Shown: positions 15,591 to 22,311, counted from the first letter of the stretch. The stretch is DNA of 22,555 nt from W0P28-013 sp963658575 (GCA_963658575.1 CAVKQB010000033.1:1-22555); one strand, 5' to 3'. Translations and numbers: made by a program. The notes: generated by a model from the letters alone, not told the origin.

Positions 15591-15881
15591 ATGAAACGTA
15601 TTTTTTATTCGCTGGCCGTGTGCGCAGTCGTGGCATTGGCGGCAACATCGTGCAGCAACAAGGCGCGTTGCTGGAAAATGGAACTCAATGTGCCTTCGTT
15701 AAACATCAACGAAGTGCAGTATTTTTGGGGCACGGAGGACGAAGTAAGCACCGAAAGCACCAAAATGATATCGAAATACTACAGCACTCTTGGCGACAAG
15801 CTGGTTGGCACAAAGGTGAATTCGACCCGAGTGAATCTCAACAAGAGCGAATGCCAAAGCAAAAACGATAGTGCAGAATAA
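15591..15881 (+). CDS. Small lipoprotein of unknown function, 96 residues
   Basis: The start at 15591 gives a clean lipoprotein signal, MKRIFYSLAVCAVVALAATSC, with acylated cysteine 21. A longer in-frame extension reads through the promoter and is rejected. The mature part of about 75 residues is charged and has a possible strand pair (CWKMELNVPSLNINEVQYFW) and a helix (TESTKMISKYYSTLGDKL), plus cysteines at the mature start (CWKM) and near the end (SEC) that could form a disulphide. It has its own promoter, an A-rich leader and an immediate terminator, so it is an isolated single-gene unit and likely well expressed. I do not recognise the family. Confidence that it is a gene is high, because promoter, signal and terminator agree. 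Confidence 0.85.
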   Translation: MKRIFYSLAVCAVVALAATSCSNKARCWKMELNVPSLNINEVQYFWGTEDEVSTESTKMISKYYSTLGDKLVGTKVNSTRVNLNKSECQSKNDSAE

Positions 15882-15886
15882 AAAAA

Positions 15887-15907
15887 GCGGCTTTTGCCGC
15901 TTTTTTT
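15887..15907. terminator. Bidirectional terminator between lipoprotein gene and fmt
   Basis: GCGGC (15887-15891), TTTT loop and GCCGC (15896-15900), flanked by As on the left and seven Ts on the right. The A/T flanks let it serve both the plus-strand lipoprotein gene (5 nt downstream) and the converging fmt transcript (about 30 nt past its stop). Confidence 0.92.
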
Positions 15908-15937
15908 ATTGGTGCGTAGGCCGAAACGCCGACAATT

Positions 15938-16897
15938 TTACCCTTCGAAAACGGCGTTTTCGCTCAGGCGGCTTCCGCGCAACCATTCGTCGGTGTGCAT
16001 GCGGCGTTTGCCCGCCATTTGCAGCGATTTTATCTGCACAAAACCATCTTTTACAGCCACTTTCAGCGTTTTTTTGCCGTCGGTAACGAGTGTGCCGCAT
16101 GCCAAATGGTGCGTTGCTGGCTCGCGTTCGACATCGAAAATTTTCACTGGCGTTTCTTCGTTGCCATCGTGTAGCACCGTCCAAGCGGTAGGGTAGGGCG
16201 ACAGTCCGCGCACGAAGTTGAACAGTTCGTTGCAGCCTTTGTGCCAATCGATGCGGCAGGTCTCTTTGAAAATCTTTGGTGCGGCTTTCAGGCTGCCCTC
16301 GTAGTGCTGTGGCGTGGCGGTAACCGTCCCGCTCAGAATGGCATCGACCGTATCGGTAACGGCTTTCGCGCCGATTTCCATCAGTCGGTCGTGCACCGTG
16401 CCGGCGTTGTCGCTGTCGGCGATGGGCGTTTTGCGTTGCAAAATCAGGTCGCCCGTGTCGATCTCCTGTTGCAGAAAAAATGTGGTTACGCCCGTCTCTT
16501 TTTCGCCGTTGATGATAGCCCAATTGATGGGCGCGGCACCTCGATATTGCGGCAGCAGCGAGCCGTGCAGGTTGAATGTGCCGAGGCGCGGCATCGCCCA
16601 GACCACTTCGGGCAGCATGCGGAACGCCACCACTATTTGCAGGTCGGCGTGCAGCGCACGCAGTTCGTTCAGAAACTCCTCGTTTTTCAACTTTTCGGGC
16701 TGCAACAGCGGTAGATTGTGTGCCAGTGCATACTCTTTCACCGCCGAAAACTGCATTTTGTAGCCGCGTCCAGCGGGTTTGTCGGGCATGGTAACCACGC
16801 CAACGACGTTGTAGCCGCCCGCAACGAGCGCATCGAGGCTGGACACCGCAAATTCCGGTGTTCCCATGAACACTATTCGTAAATCGGACTTAGTCAT
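15938..16897 (-). CDS. fmt: Methionyl-tRNA formyltransferase
   Basis: Adds a formyl group from 10-formyltetrahydrofolate to initiator Met-tRNA. The 319-residue product has the normal two-domain length. The N-terminal domain begins LRIVFMGTPEFAV and includes MPDKPAGRG (37-45), NLHGSLLPQYRGAAP (109-123) and the EIDTGD motif (145-150). The expected catalytic residues N109, H111 and D150 are all present. The C-terminal OB-like domain includes the RIDWHKG, RGLSPYPTAW and LQMAGKRRM blocks. The ATG at 16897 is three residues ahead of the family core. It converges with the small lipoprotein gene on a shared terminator. No -7 element is visible upstream, where heptamer repeats begin 10 nt before the start codon. 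Confidence 0.97.
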   Translation of the reverse strand: MTKSDLRIVFMGTPEFAVSSLDALVAGGYNVVGVVTMPDKPAGRGYKMQFSAVKEYALAHNLPLLQPEKLKNEEFLNELRALHADLQIVVAFRMLPEVVWAMPRLGTFNLHGSLLPQYRGAAPINWAIINGEKETGVTTFFLQQEIDTGDLILQRKTPIADSDNAGTVHDRLMEIGAKAVTDTVDAILSGTVTATPQHYEGSLKAAPKIFKETCRIDWHKGCNELFNFVRGLSPYPTAWTVLHDGNEETPVKIFDVEREPATHHLACGTLVTDGKKTLKVAVKDGFVQIKSLQMAGKRRMHTDEWLRGSRLSENAVFEG

Positions 16898-16907
16898 GAT
16901 AAATCAA

Positions 16908-16935
16908 TTGATAATTGACAATGGATAATGGATAA
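16908..16935 (+). repeat. Heptamer array, four units of TTGATAA/TGGATAA
   Basis: TTGATAA, TTGACAA, TGGATAA and TGGATAA follow one another in exact 7-nt register. It lies 10 nt upstream of the fmt start codon, so it would be in the fmt leader or promoter. Confidence 0.85.
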
Positions 16936-16960
16936 TTGTTTTTCGCGCTGCGCGCATATA

Positions 16961-17017
16961 GTGTGAAAGTGTGAAAGTATGAATATGAAAGTGTATAAAG
17001 TCTATAAAGTGGAAAGT
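16961..17017 (+). repeat. Irregular GTGTGAAAGT tract
   Basis: It starts with two GTGTGAAA octamers and decays into related words of 6-9 nt (GTATGAAT, GTGTATAAA, GTCTATAAA). Reverse-complement relatives of the word, such as ACTTTCACAC, occur at 73-84, 1952-1962 and 20297-20306. Confidence 0.7.
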
Positions 17018-17019
17018 AG

Positions 17020-17039
17020 GGACGTGGCGTGCCACGTCC
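17020..17039. repeat. GC-rich dispersed-type palindrome
   Basis: GGACGTGGC and GCCACGTCC are perfect 9-bp arms around GT. From memory, palindromes built like GGGACGTGGC/GCCACGTCC are scattered in intergenic DNA of several Bacteroidota. Only one copy is in this window. Confidence 0.75.
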
Positions 17040-17074
17040 GTTGGTGGCGTTGTTATTTCTCGTTTTTTCGTTCA

Positions 17075-17097
17075 TTTCTTTTGACGGCCAAAAGAAA
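17075..17097. repeat. Inverted repeat TTTCTTTTG / CAAAAGAAA
   Basis: Perfect 9-bp arms (17075-17083 and 17089-17097) with the 5-nt loop ACGGC, followed by CGAACCAAAGAAAAG. I recall similar elements in intergenic DNA of unrelated Gram-negative bacteria, where they are often mis-annotated as peptides. Confidence 0.7.
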
Positions 17098-17149
17098 CGA
17101 ACCAAAGAAAAGTCGCCAGCTGGGGCGCGAGCGTTGCCAAAAATTGGCG

Positions 17150-17174
17150 GTTTTGGTTTCGGCGGCGCCAAAAC
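17150..17174. repeat. Inverted repeat GTTTTGG / CCAAAAC
   Basis: 7-bp arms at 17150-17156 and 17168-17174 with an 11-nt GC-rich loop. It probably belongs to the same composite element as 17075-17097. A short GCCAA/TTGGC palindrome lies just before it. Confidence 0.5.
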
Positions 17175-17315
17175 TCGCTTCGCTCAGACACTGCCGCCGC
17201 TCATCGAAACACAAAACCTGATTTTTGACACTCGCCGCCCAATGCTGGATTTTTTTAGCATTGCATTATCAATCCGTAAATTCGTCAATTTGTCAATTGC
17301 GGCTTCGCCGCATCA

Positions 17316-17406
17316 CTCCTCACTCCTCACTTCTAACTTCTCACTCCTAACTTCTAACTCCTCACTCCTCATTTCTCACTACTAACTGCTAACTACTCAC
17401 TACTCA
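17316..17406 (-). repeat. Heptamer array, 13 units, T[GT]AGNAG on the minus strand
   Basis: Thirteen uninterrupted 7-nt units, on the plus strand CTNCT[AC]A with one TTTCTCA. In the nadK sense the array begins 4 nt after the stop codon. The unit alternates TGAG and TTAG with a variable fifth base. This is the same family and gene-relative orientation as 1568-1637, and the same as CTCCTAA at 20265-20292. Confidence 0.93.
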
Positions 17407-17410
17407 CTAA

Positions 17411-18280
17411 TTAGTAGCGTTTGTCTGCGCCCCACATCAGTTTGTTTTTGAGTGTGCGGAAGAACGAATGGCCGTTCGGTTCGATGATTTTGACCGTGAA
17501 ATCGGCTTTGGCAATGTGCAGTCGGGTGGTTTGGTTCATCAGTTGCGAGCGGCCGTCGAGCGAGATGAGGTAACTGTGCGAACGGCTTTCGATCTCCAAA
17601 TCGATTTCGCACGAGTCGGCGATGACGAGCGGCCGCACCGTCAGGCTGTGCGATGCCACAGGTGCCAAAATCAGTGTGTGCGTGCCGGGCATCACAATGG
17701 GGCCGCCAACGCTCAACGAGTAGGCGGTCGAGCCGGTTGGCGTGGCAACTATCAGTCCATCAGCCAGATAGGTGTTCAGATATTCGCCGTTGACCGACGC
17801 GTGTATGGCAATGAGCGACGAAAGGTCTTGTTTCAGCACAGCGATTTCGTTGAGCGCGAAAGGCAGCCCCAGCCCGCTCTGATCCGACGTCCGCGCTTGC
17901 ACGATGCAACGTTCGCGCACGTTGTAGTTGCCCGCCAGCAGTTCGGCAAGCACCTGTTCTATTTCGGTGTCGGCCACATCGGCCAAAAAACCGAGCCGCC
18001 CCGTGTTGATGCCCAAAATCGGAATGCCGCGGTCGCCGACGGCCGCCGCCGTGTTCAGAAACGTGCCGTCGCCGCCAATGCTGATGGCCGCATCGGCTTG
18101 CAGGTCGTTCGAATCGACCGCCTCGTAGTTCCAAAATCGGGCGTTGGTCTGCACCATTTGCGCACGAAGTCCATGCTCGATAAGCACATCGGCACCGCTA
18201 TTTTCGAGAAAATGGATAATTTTTATCAACAAATTGTCGTTTTCTGCACGATAATTTGCGCTGAATATGGCGATTCTCAT
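17411..18280 (-). CDS. nadK: NAD kinase
   Basis: Phosphorylates NAD to NADP with ATP in the cytosol. The 289-residue product starts MRIAIFS, as bacterial NadK proteins do, and shows all core motifs: SIGGDGTFL (67-75), with the catalytic aspartate at 71; NTGRLGFLA (92-100); ALNEIAVLK (142-150), with the nicotinamide-contacting NE; and DGLIVATPTGSTAYSLSVGGP (174-194). Normal family length. It is divergent from pdxJ, a neighbour relationship I recall from other Bacteroidales. A TACCTTTG -7 element lies 40 nt upstream. The stop codon is followed within 4 nt by a 13-unit heptamer array rather than a terminator. Confidence 0.97.
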   Translation of the reverse strand: MRIAIFSANYRAENDNLLIKIIHFLENSGADVLIEHGLRAQMVQTNARFWNYEAVDSNDLQADAAISIGGDGTFLNTAAAVGDRGIPILGINTGRLGFLADVADTEIEQVLAELLAGNYNVRERCIVQARTSDQSGLGLPFALNEIAVLKQDLSSLIAIHASVNGEYLNTYLADGLIVATPTGSTAYSLSVGGPIVMPGTHTLILAPVASHSLTVRPLVIADSCEIDLEIESRSHSYLISLDGRSQLMNQTTRLHIAKADFTVKIIEPNGHSFFRTLKNKLMWGADKRY

Positions 18281-18320
18281 TTTTTTAGTGTAATTTTGCT
18301 CCGAATTCTGTTTCGCATTG

Positions 18321-18328
18321 CAAAGGTA
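18321..18328 (-). promoter_or_regulatory. -7 element of the nadK promoter
   Basis: The minus strand reads TACCTTTG, a full match to TAnnTTTG, 40 nt before the ATG. The -33 box is weak. I found no equally good -7 element for the divergent pdxJ. Confidence 0.55.
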
Positions 18329-18482
18329 GGCAAAAAAGCGTTACCGTGCGAACGTTTATGCAGTTAAAAGTTTTTGGGCGGCTCGGTTCCCGTCTGATGC
18401 ATTTGTAAAACAAAGAAAATCTTCAAATTTCAAGTCGGCGATTGGGTGATTGAAAATCCGTCGGTTTGCAAATTTTACGGAA

Positions 18483-19226
18483 ATGACTCTTTTGAGCGTA
18501 AATATCAACAAAATTGCCACGTTGCGCAACGCACGCGGCGGCAACAACCCCAACGTGCTGCAAGTGGCACGCGACTGCCAACGGTTTGGCGCACAGGGAA
18601 TTACGGTTCATCCGCGCCCCGACGAGCGGCACATACGCCGTCAAGATGTGTTCGATTTGCGGCCGCTGGTAACGACGGAATTCAACATCGAAGGCAATCC
18701 CACGCCGCAGTTTGTGAATCTGGTTTGTGCCGTGAAACCGAACCAAGTAACGCTCGTGCCCGATGCTCCCGATGCCATCACGTCGAACGCTGGCTGGGAC
18801 TGCCGCGCGCACCGCGATTTTCTGCACGACGTTACGGCGCAATTTCACGAATATGGCATTCGCGTGTCGATTTTTGTTGGCACCGATTTGCAGAATATCG
18901 AGTTCGCTGCACAGACCGGCGCCGACCGCATCGAACTCTACACCGAGCCTTATGCTGCGCAGTTTGCCGCCAATCCTGCAGCAGCCGCAGCACCGTTTGT
19001 GGCGGCGGCCGAGCAGGCCAAACGTTGCGGCCTCGGAGTGAACGCTGGACACGATTTGAATTTGGCAAATTTGCACTATCTTTGCACCTGCATTCCGTCG
19101 CTGGCCGAAGTGTCGATTGGGCACGCGCTCATCTGCGATGCGCTCTATTTCGGATTGGAAGAGACCATCAGGCGTTACCGAGAAGCCATCGTGGTCGATT
19201 TCTCGCAAACATCGATTGTACTCTGA
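18483..19226 (+). CDS. pdxJ: Pyridoxine 5'-phosphate synthase
   Basis: Condenses 1-deoxyxylulose 5-phosphate with 3-amino-2-oxopropyl phosphate to make vitamin B6 in the DXP-dependent route. The ATG at 18483 is preferred over an upstream TTG because MTLLSVNINKIATLRNARGG matches the family N-terminus. With this start the catalytic residues fall at H43 (TVHPRPDERH), E70 (EFNIEGNP) and H190 (NAGHDLNL), essentially the E. coli numbering. The 247-residue length is normal. Other visible blocks are VTLVPD, SIFVGTD, RIELYTEPYA and EVSIGHALICDAL. exbB starts 41 nt downstream, so pdxJ likely heads the exbB transcript. The divergent neighbour is nadK. Confidence 0.97.
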   Translation: MTLLSVNINKIATLRNARGGNNPNVLQVARDCQRFGAQGITVHPRPDERHIRRQDVFDLRPLVTTEFNIEGNPTPQFVNLVCAVKPNQVTLVPDAPDAITSNAGWDCRAHRDFLHDVTAQFHEYGIRVSIFVGTDLQNIEFAAQTGADRIELYTEPYAAQFAANPAAAAAPFVAAAEQAKRCGLGVNAGHDLNLANLHYLCTCIPSLAEVSIGHALICDALYFGLEETIRRYREAIVVDFSQTSIVL

Positions 19227-19267
19227 AAATAAATCAAAAAATAAACAACAAATAGCGATAACAACCT

Positions 19268-20005
19268 ATGAATCTGACGATTTTATTGCAAACAGTGGCG
19301 GCTGCGGCTGCCGATTCGGTGAACGAAACACTGCAAGAGGCTGTGGCCGAAATGCCCGTCGTAGAACAGACCGAAGTAACCATGAGTTTTTGGGATATGT
19401 GCCTCAAAGGCGGCTGGATTATGATTCCGCTGGCGCTGCTTTTTGTGCTGGCCGTGTACATCTTCATCGAGCGGATTGTGGTCATACGCAAGGCAAGCCA
19501 CGAAAACGCCATGTTTATGAACCGCATCAAGGACTATGTGTACGACGGCAAATTGGAGTCGGCCATCAACCTGTGTAAGGACACCGATTCGCCTTCGGCA
19601 CGCATGATCGAGAAGGGCATCACGCGTCTTGGGCGTCCCATGGGCGACGTGCAAGTGGCGGTCGAAAATGTGGGCAATATCGAGATTGCCAAACTCGAGA
19701 AGCACCTCGGACTGCTGGCCACCGTTTCGGGCGGCGCACCGATGCTCGGCTTCCTCGGCACGGTTTTGGGTATGGTCGAGGCCTTTTTCGAGATGGAACA
19801 GGCGGGCGGCAACACCATCAACCTCAGCCAGTTGGCGGGCGGCATCTACACCGCCATGGTTACCACAGTGGCGGGCTTGATTATCGGCGTGTGCGCCTAT
19901 TTTGCCTACAACTATCTGGTTGGCCGCGTCGATTCGGTGATGCGCCGGCTCGAAATGCGCAGTATGGAATTTATGGATCTGCTCAACGAACCCGCTGCAA
20001 AGTAG
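19268..20005 (+). CDS. exbB: ExbB/TolQ-family proton channel
   Basis: Inner-membrane MotA/TolQ/ExbB protein whose pentamer, with ExbD, uses the proton gradient to drive TonB. The 245-residue protein has three membrane segments at about 48-70 (GGWIMIPLALLFVLAVYIFIE), 147-171 (LATVSGGAPMLGFLGTVLGMV) and 190-215 (AGGIYTAMVTTVAGLIIGVCA), with the cytoplasmic loop between the first two. The first 40 residues are an extra N-terminal extension rich in alanine and acidic residues, typical of Bacteroidota versions. TolQ is the alternative, but the TonB-like partner downstream favours ExbB. The partner gene exbD is separated by a 312-bp repeat spacer instead of the usual few bases. Confidence 0.93.
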   Translation: MNLTILLQTVAAAAADSVNETLQEAVAEMPVVEQTEVTMSFWDMCLKGGWIMIPLALLFVLAVYIFIERIVVIRKASHENAMFMNRIKDYVYDGKLESAINLCKDTDSPSARMIEKGITRLGRPMGDVQVAVENVGNIEIAKLEKHLGLLATVSGGAPMLGFLGTVLGMVEAFFEMEQAGGNTINLSQLAGGIYTAMVTTVAGLIIGVCAYFAYNYLVGRVDSVMRRLEMRSMEFMDLLNEPAAK

Positions 20006-20020
20006 AAATTTCAGATTGTT

Positions 20021-20083
20021 GATTAGTAGCAAGAATTTATAGTTGAGAGGTTATAGGTTATAGGTGAGAGAACATAGAGCAAA
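20021..20083 (+). repeat. Degenerate heptamer tract, nine units
   Basis: Begins with GATTAGTAGCAAGA, 15 nt after the exbB stop, and continues as GGTTATA (twice), GGTGAGA, GAACATA and GAGCAAA in one 7-nt register. The words change but the spacing does not. Confidence 0.8.
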
Positions 20084-20086
20084 GAC

Positions 20087-20132
20087 TTTTTAATTATTCA
20101 ATTATCTAATTTCCAATTATTTAATCAATTTT
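20087..20132 (+). repeat. 46-nt AT-rich dispersed repeat, copy 1
   Basis: Matches 22210-22255 at 43 of 46 positions. It is followed here by the TAGCAAG array, whereas the second copy is preceded by that array, so the word order differs between loci. Confidence 0.85.
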
Positions 20133-20136
20133 TTAG

Positions 20137-20178
20137 TAGCAAGTAGCAAGTAGCAAGACACAAGTAGCAAGTCGCAAG
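20137..20178 (+). repeat. TAGCAAG heptamer array, six units
   Basis: Three perfect TAGCAAG units, then ACACAAG, TAGCAAG and TCGCAAG, all in register. Confidence 0.92.
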
Positions 20179-20264
20179 AAAATTATCTAATTACTCAATT
20201 TTCAATTATCCAATCAATTTTCAAATTGTCGGTAATCAAAACACCTTAATCTTCAAAAAAATCA

Positions 20265-20292
20265 CTCCTAACTCCTAACTCCTAACTCCTAA
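20265..20292 (+). repeat. CTCCTAA heptamer array, four perfect units
   Basis: Four identical CTCCTAA units end 25 nt before the exbD ATG. Perfect short tandem repeats this close to a start codon can change copy number by slippage, which could alter the leader. The word is the reverse complement of the TTAGGAG family at 1568-1637. Confidence 0.93.
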
Positions 20293-20317
20293 CTAACTTT
20301 CACACTTTTACACTAAA

Positions 20318-20734
20318 ATGGCACTCAAAAAAAGAAATAAGGTCGATGCTTCGTTTAGCATGTCGTCGATGACGGACATCATATTTTTGCTGTTGCTCTT
20401 TTTCATGATAGCCTCCACCATGTCGGCTCCCAACGATTTCAAAGTCAATCTGCCGCAAAGCAAAGCCAAAACCGCCACACAAGCGCACCTCTTCAAAATT
20501 GGTATCGGCGCCGACGGCGTTTATAGCGTGGCCGATGGCGGCGAAGCACCGCGCCAAGTCGATTTCGCACAGATAGAACCGATACTGCAACAGGCCGCAG
20601 CGCAAGATTCGACCATGTACGTCGCACTGCACGCCGACCAAACCGTGCCCTACGGCGAAGTGGTGAAAATACTCGACATCGCCAACCAAAACCATCTGAA
20701 ATTGGTCATCGCTACCAAAGCACCCGACAAATGA
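20318..20734 (+). CDS. exbD: ExbD/TolR-family stator protein
   Basis: Inner-membrane partner of ExbB that carries the proton-conducting aspartate. The 138-residue protein has a short cytoplasmic N-terminus (MALKKRNKVDASFSMSSMTD) and one membrane helix at about 21-36 (IIFLLLLFFMIASTMS) with the key aspartate D20 at its entrance. A periplasmic domain ends VVKILDIANQNHLKLVIATK. Length and layout are normal. The stop codon overlaps the tonB start by 4 nt (ATGA), so the two are translationally coupled. Upstream is a repeat tract rather than exbB itself, so expression might depend on read-through across the repeats. Confidence 0.94.
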   Translation: MALKKRNKVDASFSMSSMTDIIFLLLLFFMIASTMSAPNDFKVNLPQSKAKTATQAHLFKIGIGADGVYSVADGGEAPRQVDFAQIEPILQQAAAQDSTMYVALHADQTVPYGEVVKILDIANQNHLKLVIATKAPDK

Positions 20735-21534
20735 CAGTGAAAAAATCGGACATATACGCCACCATCGGCACCATTGTGGTTTGCGCCATCGTGTTGCTGA
20801 TACTGATTTTCTGCGGCATGTCGGCCTCGCGCAGCCAAATCGCCGAAGGCATCGAAGTGAGCTTCGGCTACTACGACGACGGCTTTGGCGCTACCGACAA
20901 ACCCGCCGCCAGCGAGCCGCAACCTGCCGAAGCGGCCGCCAAACCACAACCCGCCAAACCAACTGCCGCTCCCACGCTCGACGACGATGTGATGACACAA
21001 CAGGACGAATCGGTGGCACTCGCACAAGAGAAAAAACGCCAACAAGAGCAAGAACAGGCACGTCTGCTGGCCGAACAGGCCGCCAAAGAACAGGCCGAAC
21101 GCGAACGCAAAGCCGCCGAAAAAGCCAAACGCGATGCTGAAAACAGAGCCAAAACCGAAAAAGCCGGCAATTTGGCAAGCGTATTCGGCAAAGATGGCGG
21201 CAGCGGTAGCGGCGCAACCACCGGCGAATCGATGCAGGGCAACCCCGTAGGCGCAGGCACCGTGGGCGGCAACGGCTGGTCGCTCAGCGGACGCACGCTG
21301 CGTGGCGGACTGCCGCAACCCAACAACACCGTCAACGAAGTGGGGCATATCGTGGTGAAAATACGCGTCGACCGAAATGGCCGCGTAACCGAAGCCACCG
21401 TCGATCCGGGCGCATCGAACATCACCAACAAACAGTTGCGCGACGCCTCGGTCGAGGCCGCCAAAAAAGTTATGTTCAGTGCCGGCAACGACATCGCCTA
21501 CGGCACGATAACCTACCGCTTCACCATTCATTGA
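20731..21534 (+). CDS. tonB: TonB/TolA-like energy-transducing protein
   Basis: Links the ExbB-ExbD motor to outer-membrane transporters. The 267-residue protein has one N-terminal membrane helix (about 11-30, TIGTIVVCAIVLLILIFCGM) and a Pro/Ala/Glu-rich segment (about 57-82). A highly charged coiled-coil stretch follows (about 98-145, KKRQQEQEQ, then ERERKAAEKAKRDAENR), then a Gly/Ser linker and a TonB C-terminal domain from about 185 (GHIVVKIRVDRNGRVTEATV, ending in YRFTIH). The coiled coil recalls TolA, but the C-terminal domain and neighbours fit the TonB-type proteins that Bacteroidota keep in this cluster. The ATG overlaps the exbD stop. Confidence 0.9.
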   Translation: MTVKKSDIYATIGTIVVCAIVLLILIFCGMSASRSQIAEGIEVSFGYYDDGFGATDKPAASEPQPAEAAAKPQPAKPTAAPTLDDDVMTQQDESVALAQEKKRQQEQEQARLLAEQAAKEQAERERKAAEKAKRDAENRAKTEKAGNLASVFGKDGGSGSGATTGESMQGNPVGAGTVGGNGWSLSGRTLRGGLPQPNNTVNEVGHIVVKIRVDRNGRVTEATVDPGASNITNKQLRDASVEAAKKVMFSAGNDIAYGTITYRFTIH

Positions 21535-21586
21535 GGCGGCTTTGTGCTTCCGCACGACAAATTTTCACCACAAAAAACGATACACG

Positions 21587-22117
21587 ATGAATTACATTTT
21601 TCTTTCGACAGGTTTTGAAGAGATAGAAGCCTTGGCAACGGTCGACATACTGCGCCGCGCCGCACTGCCCGTGTGCATGGTGTCGGTCGAAACGGAAACG
21701 ACGGTCGTCGGGTCGCACGGCATTCCCGTCGTGGCCGATGCGCAGTTTGCCGCGTGCAACTTTGCCGATGCCGACATGCTCATCTTGCCAGGCGGCTCCA
21801 TTCGGCTGATGGAGTTTCCCGCATTGGGCGAACTGCTGCGCCAGCACCACGCTGCACACAAACCTTTGGCCGCCATCTGCGCTGCGCCGAGCGTGCTGGG
21901 CGTGCTGGGCATTCTGCAGGGCGAGCGTGCCACGTGCTACCCCGGATTCGAACACTATCTCGGCGCGAGCCACGTCGGAGGGCGTGTGGTAGTGTCGAAC
22001 CACATCATCACTGCCAATGGTCCCGGCACCGCCATCGATTTTGCGCTCCAGATAGTAGCCTCGCTGTGCGGCGAAGCCTGCGCCAATAACGTCCGCCAAG
22101 CAATGCTTTTAGTTTAA
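21587..22117 (+). CDS. DJ-1/PfpI-family protein (glyoxalase/deglycase-like)
   Basis: A 176-residue cytosolic protein of the DJ-1/ThiJ branch. The ATG at 21587 gives MNYIFLSTGFEEIEAL, the family N-terminus. An in-frame extension 15 codons upstream is rejected. E14, the nucleophile cysteine C98 in AAICAAPSVLG, and NGPGTAIDFAL (144-154) are the conserved active-site elements. Members act as glutathione-independent glyoxalases or methylglyoxal scavengers, or in oxidative stress. The exact role cannot be told from sequence. It follows tonB by 52 nt and may be cotranscribed. A heptamer array starts at the first base after the stop codon. Confidence 0.93.
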   Translation: MNYIFLSTGFEEIEALATVDILRRAALPVCMVSVETETTVVGSHGIPVVADAQFAACNFADADMLILPGGSIRLMEFPALGELLRQHHAAHKPLAAICAAPSVLGVLGILQGERATCYPGFEHYLGASHVGGRVVVSNHIITANGPGTAIDFALQIVASLCGEACANNVRQAMLLV

Positions 22118-22208
22118 TTGAGAATTTAGAATTAAGAATTAGTAGCAAGATACAAGTAGCAAGTAGCAAGAAAATTAGAACAAAGAGCAAAGAGCATAGA
22201 ACAAAGAC
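22118..22208 (+). repeat. Heptamer array, 13 units crossing three word families
   Basis: Units run in one register from the base after the stop codon: TTGAGAA, TTTAGAA and TTAAGAA, then the CAAGTAG words, then CAAAGAG, CATAGAA and CAAAGAC. Three word families seen separately elsewhere in the window are joined here without loss of 7-nt phase. Confidence 0.93.
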
Positions 22209-22209
22209 A

Positions 22210-22255
22210 TTTTTAATTATCTAATTATCCAATTTCCAATTATTTAATCAATTTT
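22210..22255 (+). repeat. 46-nt AT-rich dispersed repeat, copy 2
   Basis: 43 of 46 positions match 20087-20132. The three differences are T/C exchanges at unit boundaries. Confidence 0.85.
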
Positions 22256-22311
22256 GGATTTCAAATTGACAGATTGATGATTCAATAAATCAATAAGTCA
22301 ATGATTCATTT

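Larger units (their letters stand above)
16898..17410. other. Repeat-rich spacer between fmt and nadK
   Basis: No credible gene in 513 bases. In order it holds a heptamer array (16908-16935), a GTGTGAAA-type tract (16961-17017), a GC-rich palindrome (17020-17039), an inverted repeat around CAAAAGAAA (17075-17097), a third inverted repeat (17150-17174), a small GCGGC hairpin (17299-17311), and a 13-unit heptamer array that runs up to the nadK stop codon (17316-17406). A 118-residue plus-strand frame at 17029-17385 translates these repeats and looks spurious. Confidence 0.8.
20006..20317. other. Repeat-filled spacer splitting exbB from exbD
   Basis: Nothing but word repeats lies here: a 9-unit heptamer tract (20021-20083), a 46-nt AT-rich repeat (20087-20132), a TAGCAAG array (20137-20178), further AATTATCT-like words, a CTCCTAA array (20265-20292) and an ACTTTCACAC word ending 12 nt before exbD. 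No TAnnTTTG promoter was recognised. Confidence 0.85.

Noticed and set aside
17029..17385. A 118-codon plus-strand frame with a hydrophobic start in the fmt-nadK spacer
   Set aside because: It translates palindromes and the heptamer array, giving repeated SSLLTSN-like peptides. There is no promoter and no family resemblance.
18450..18482. An upstream TTG start that would add 11 residues to PdxJ
   Set aside because: The ATG at 18483 restores standard numbering of the active-site residues H43 and E70 and matches the family N-terminus.
20137..20178. Possible CRISPR array
   Set aside because: The units are 7 nt with no unique spacers, no 20-40-nt repeat and no cas genes.
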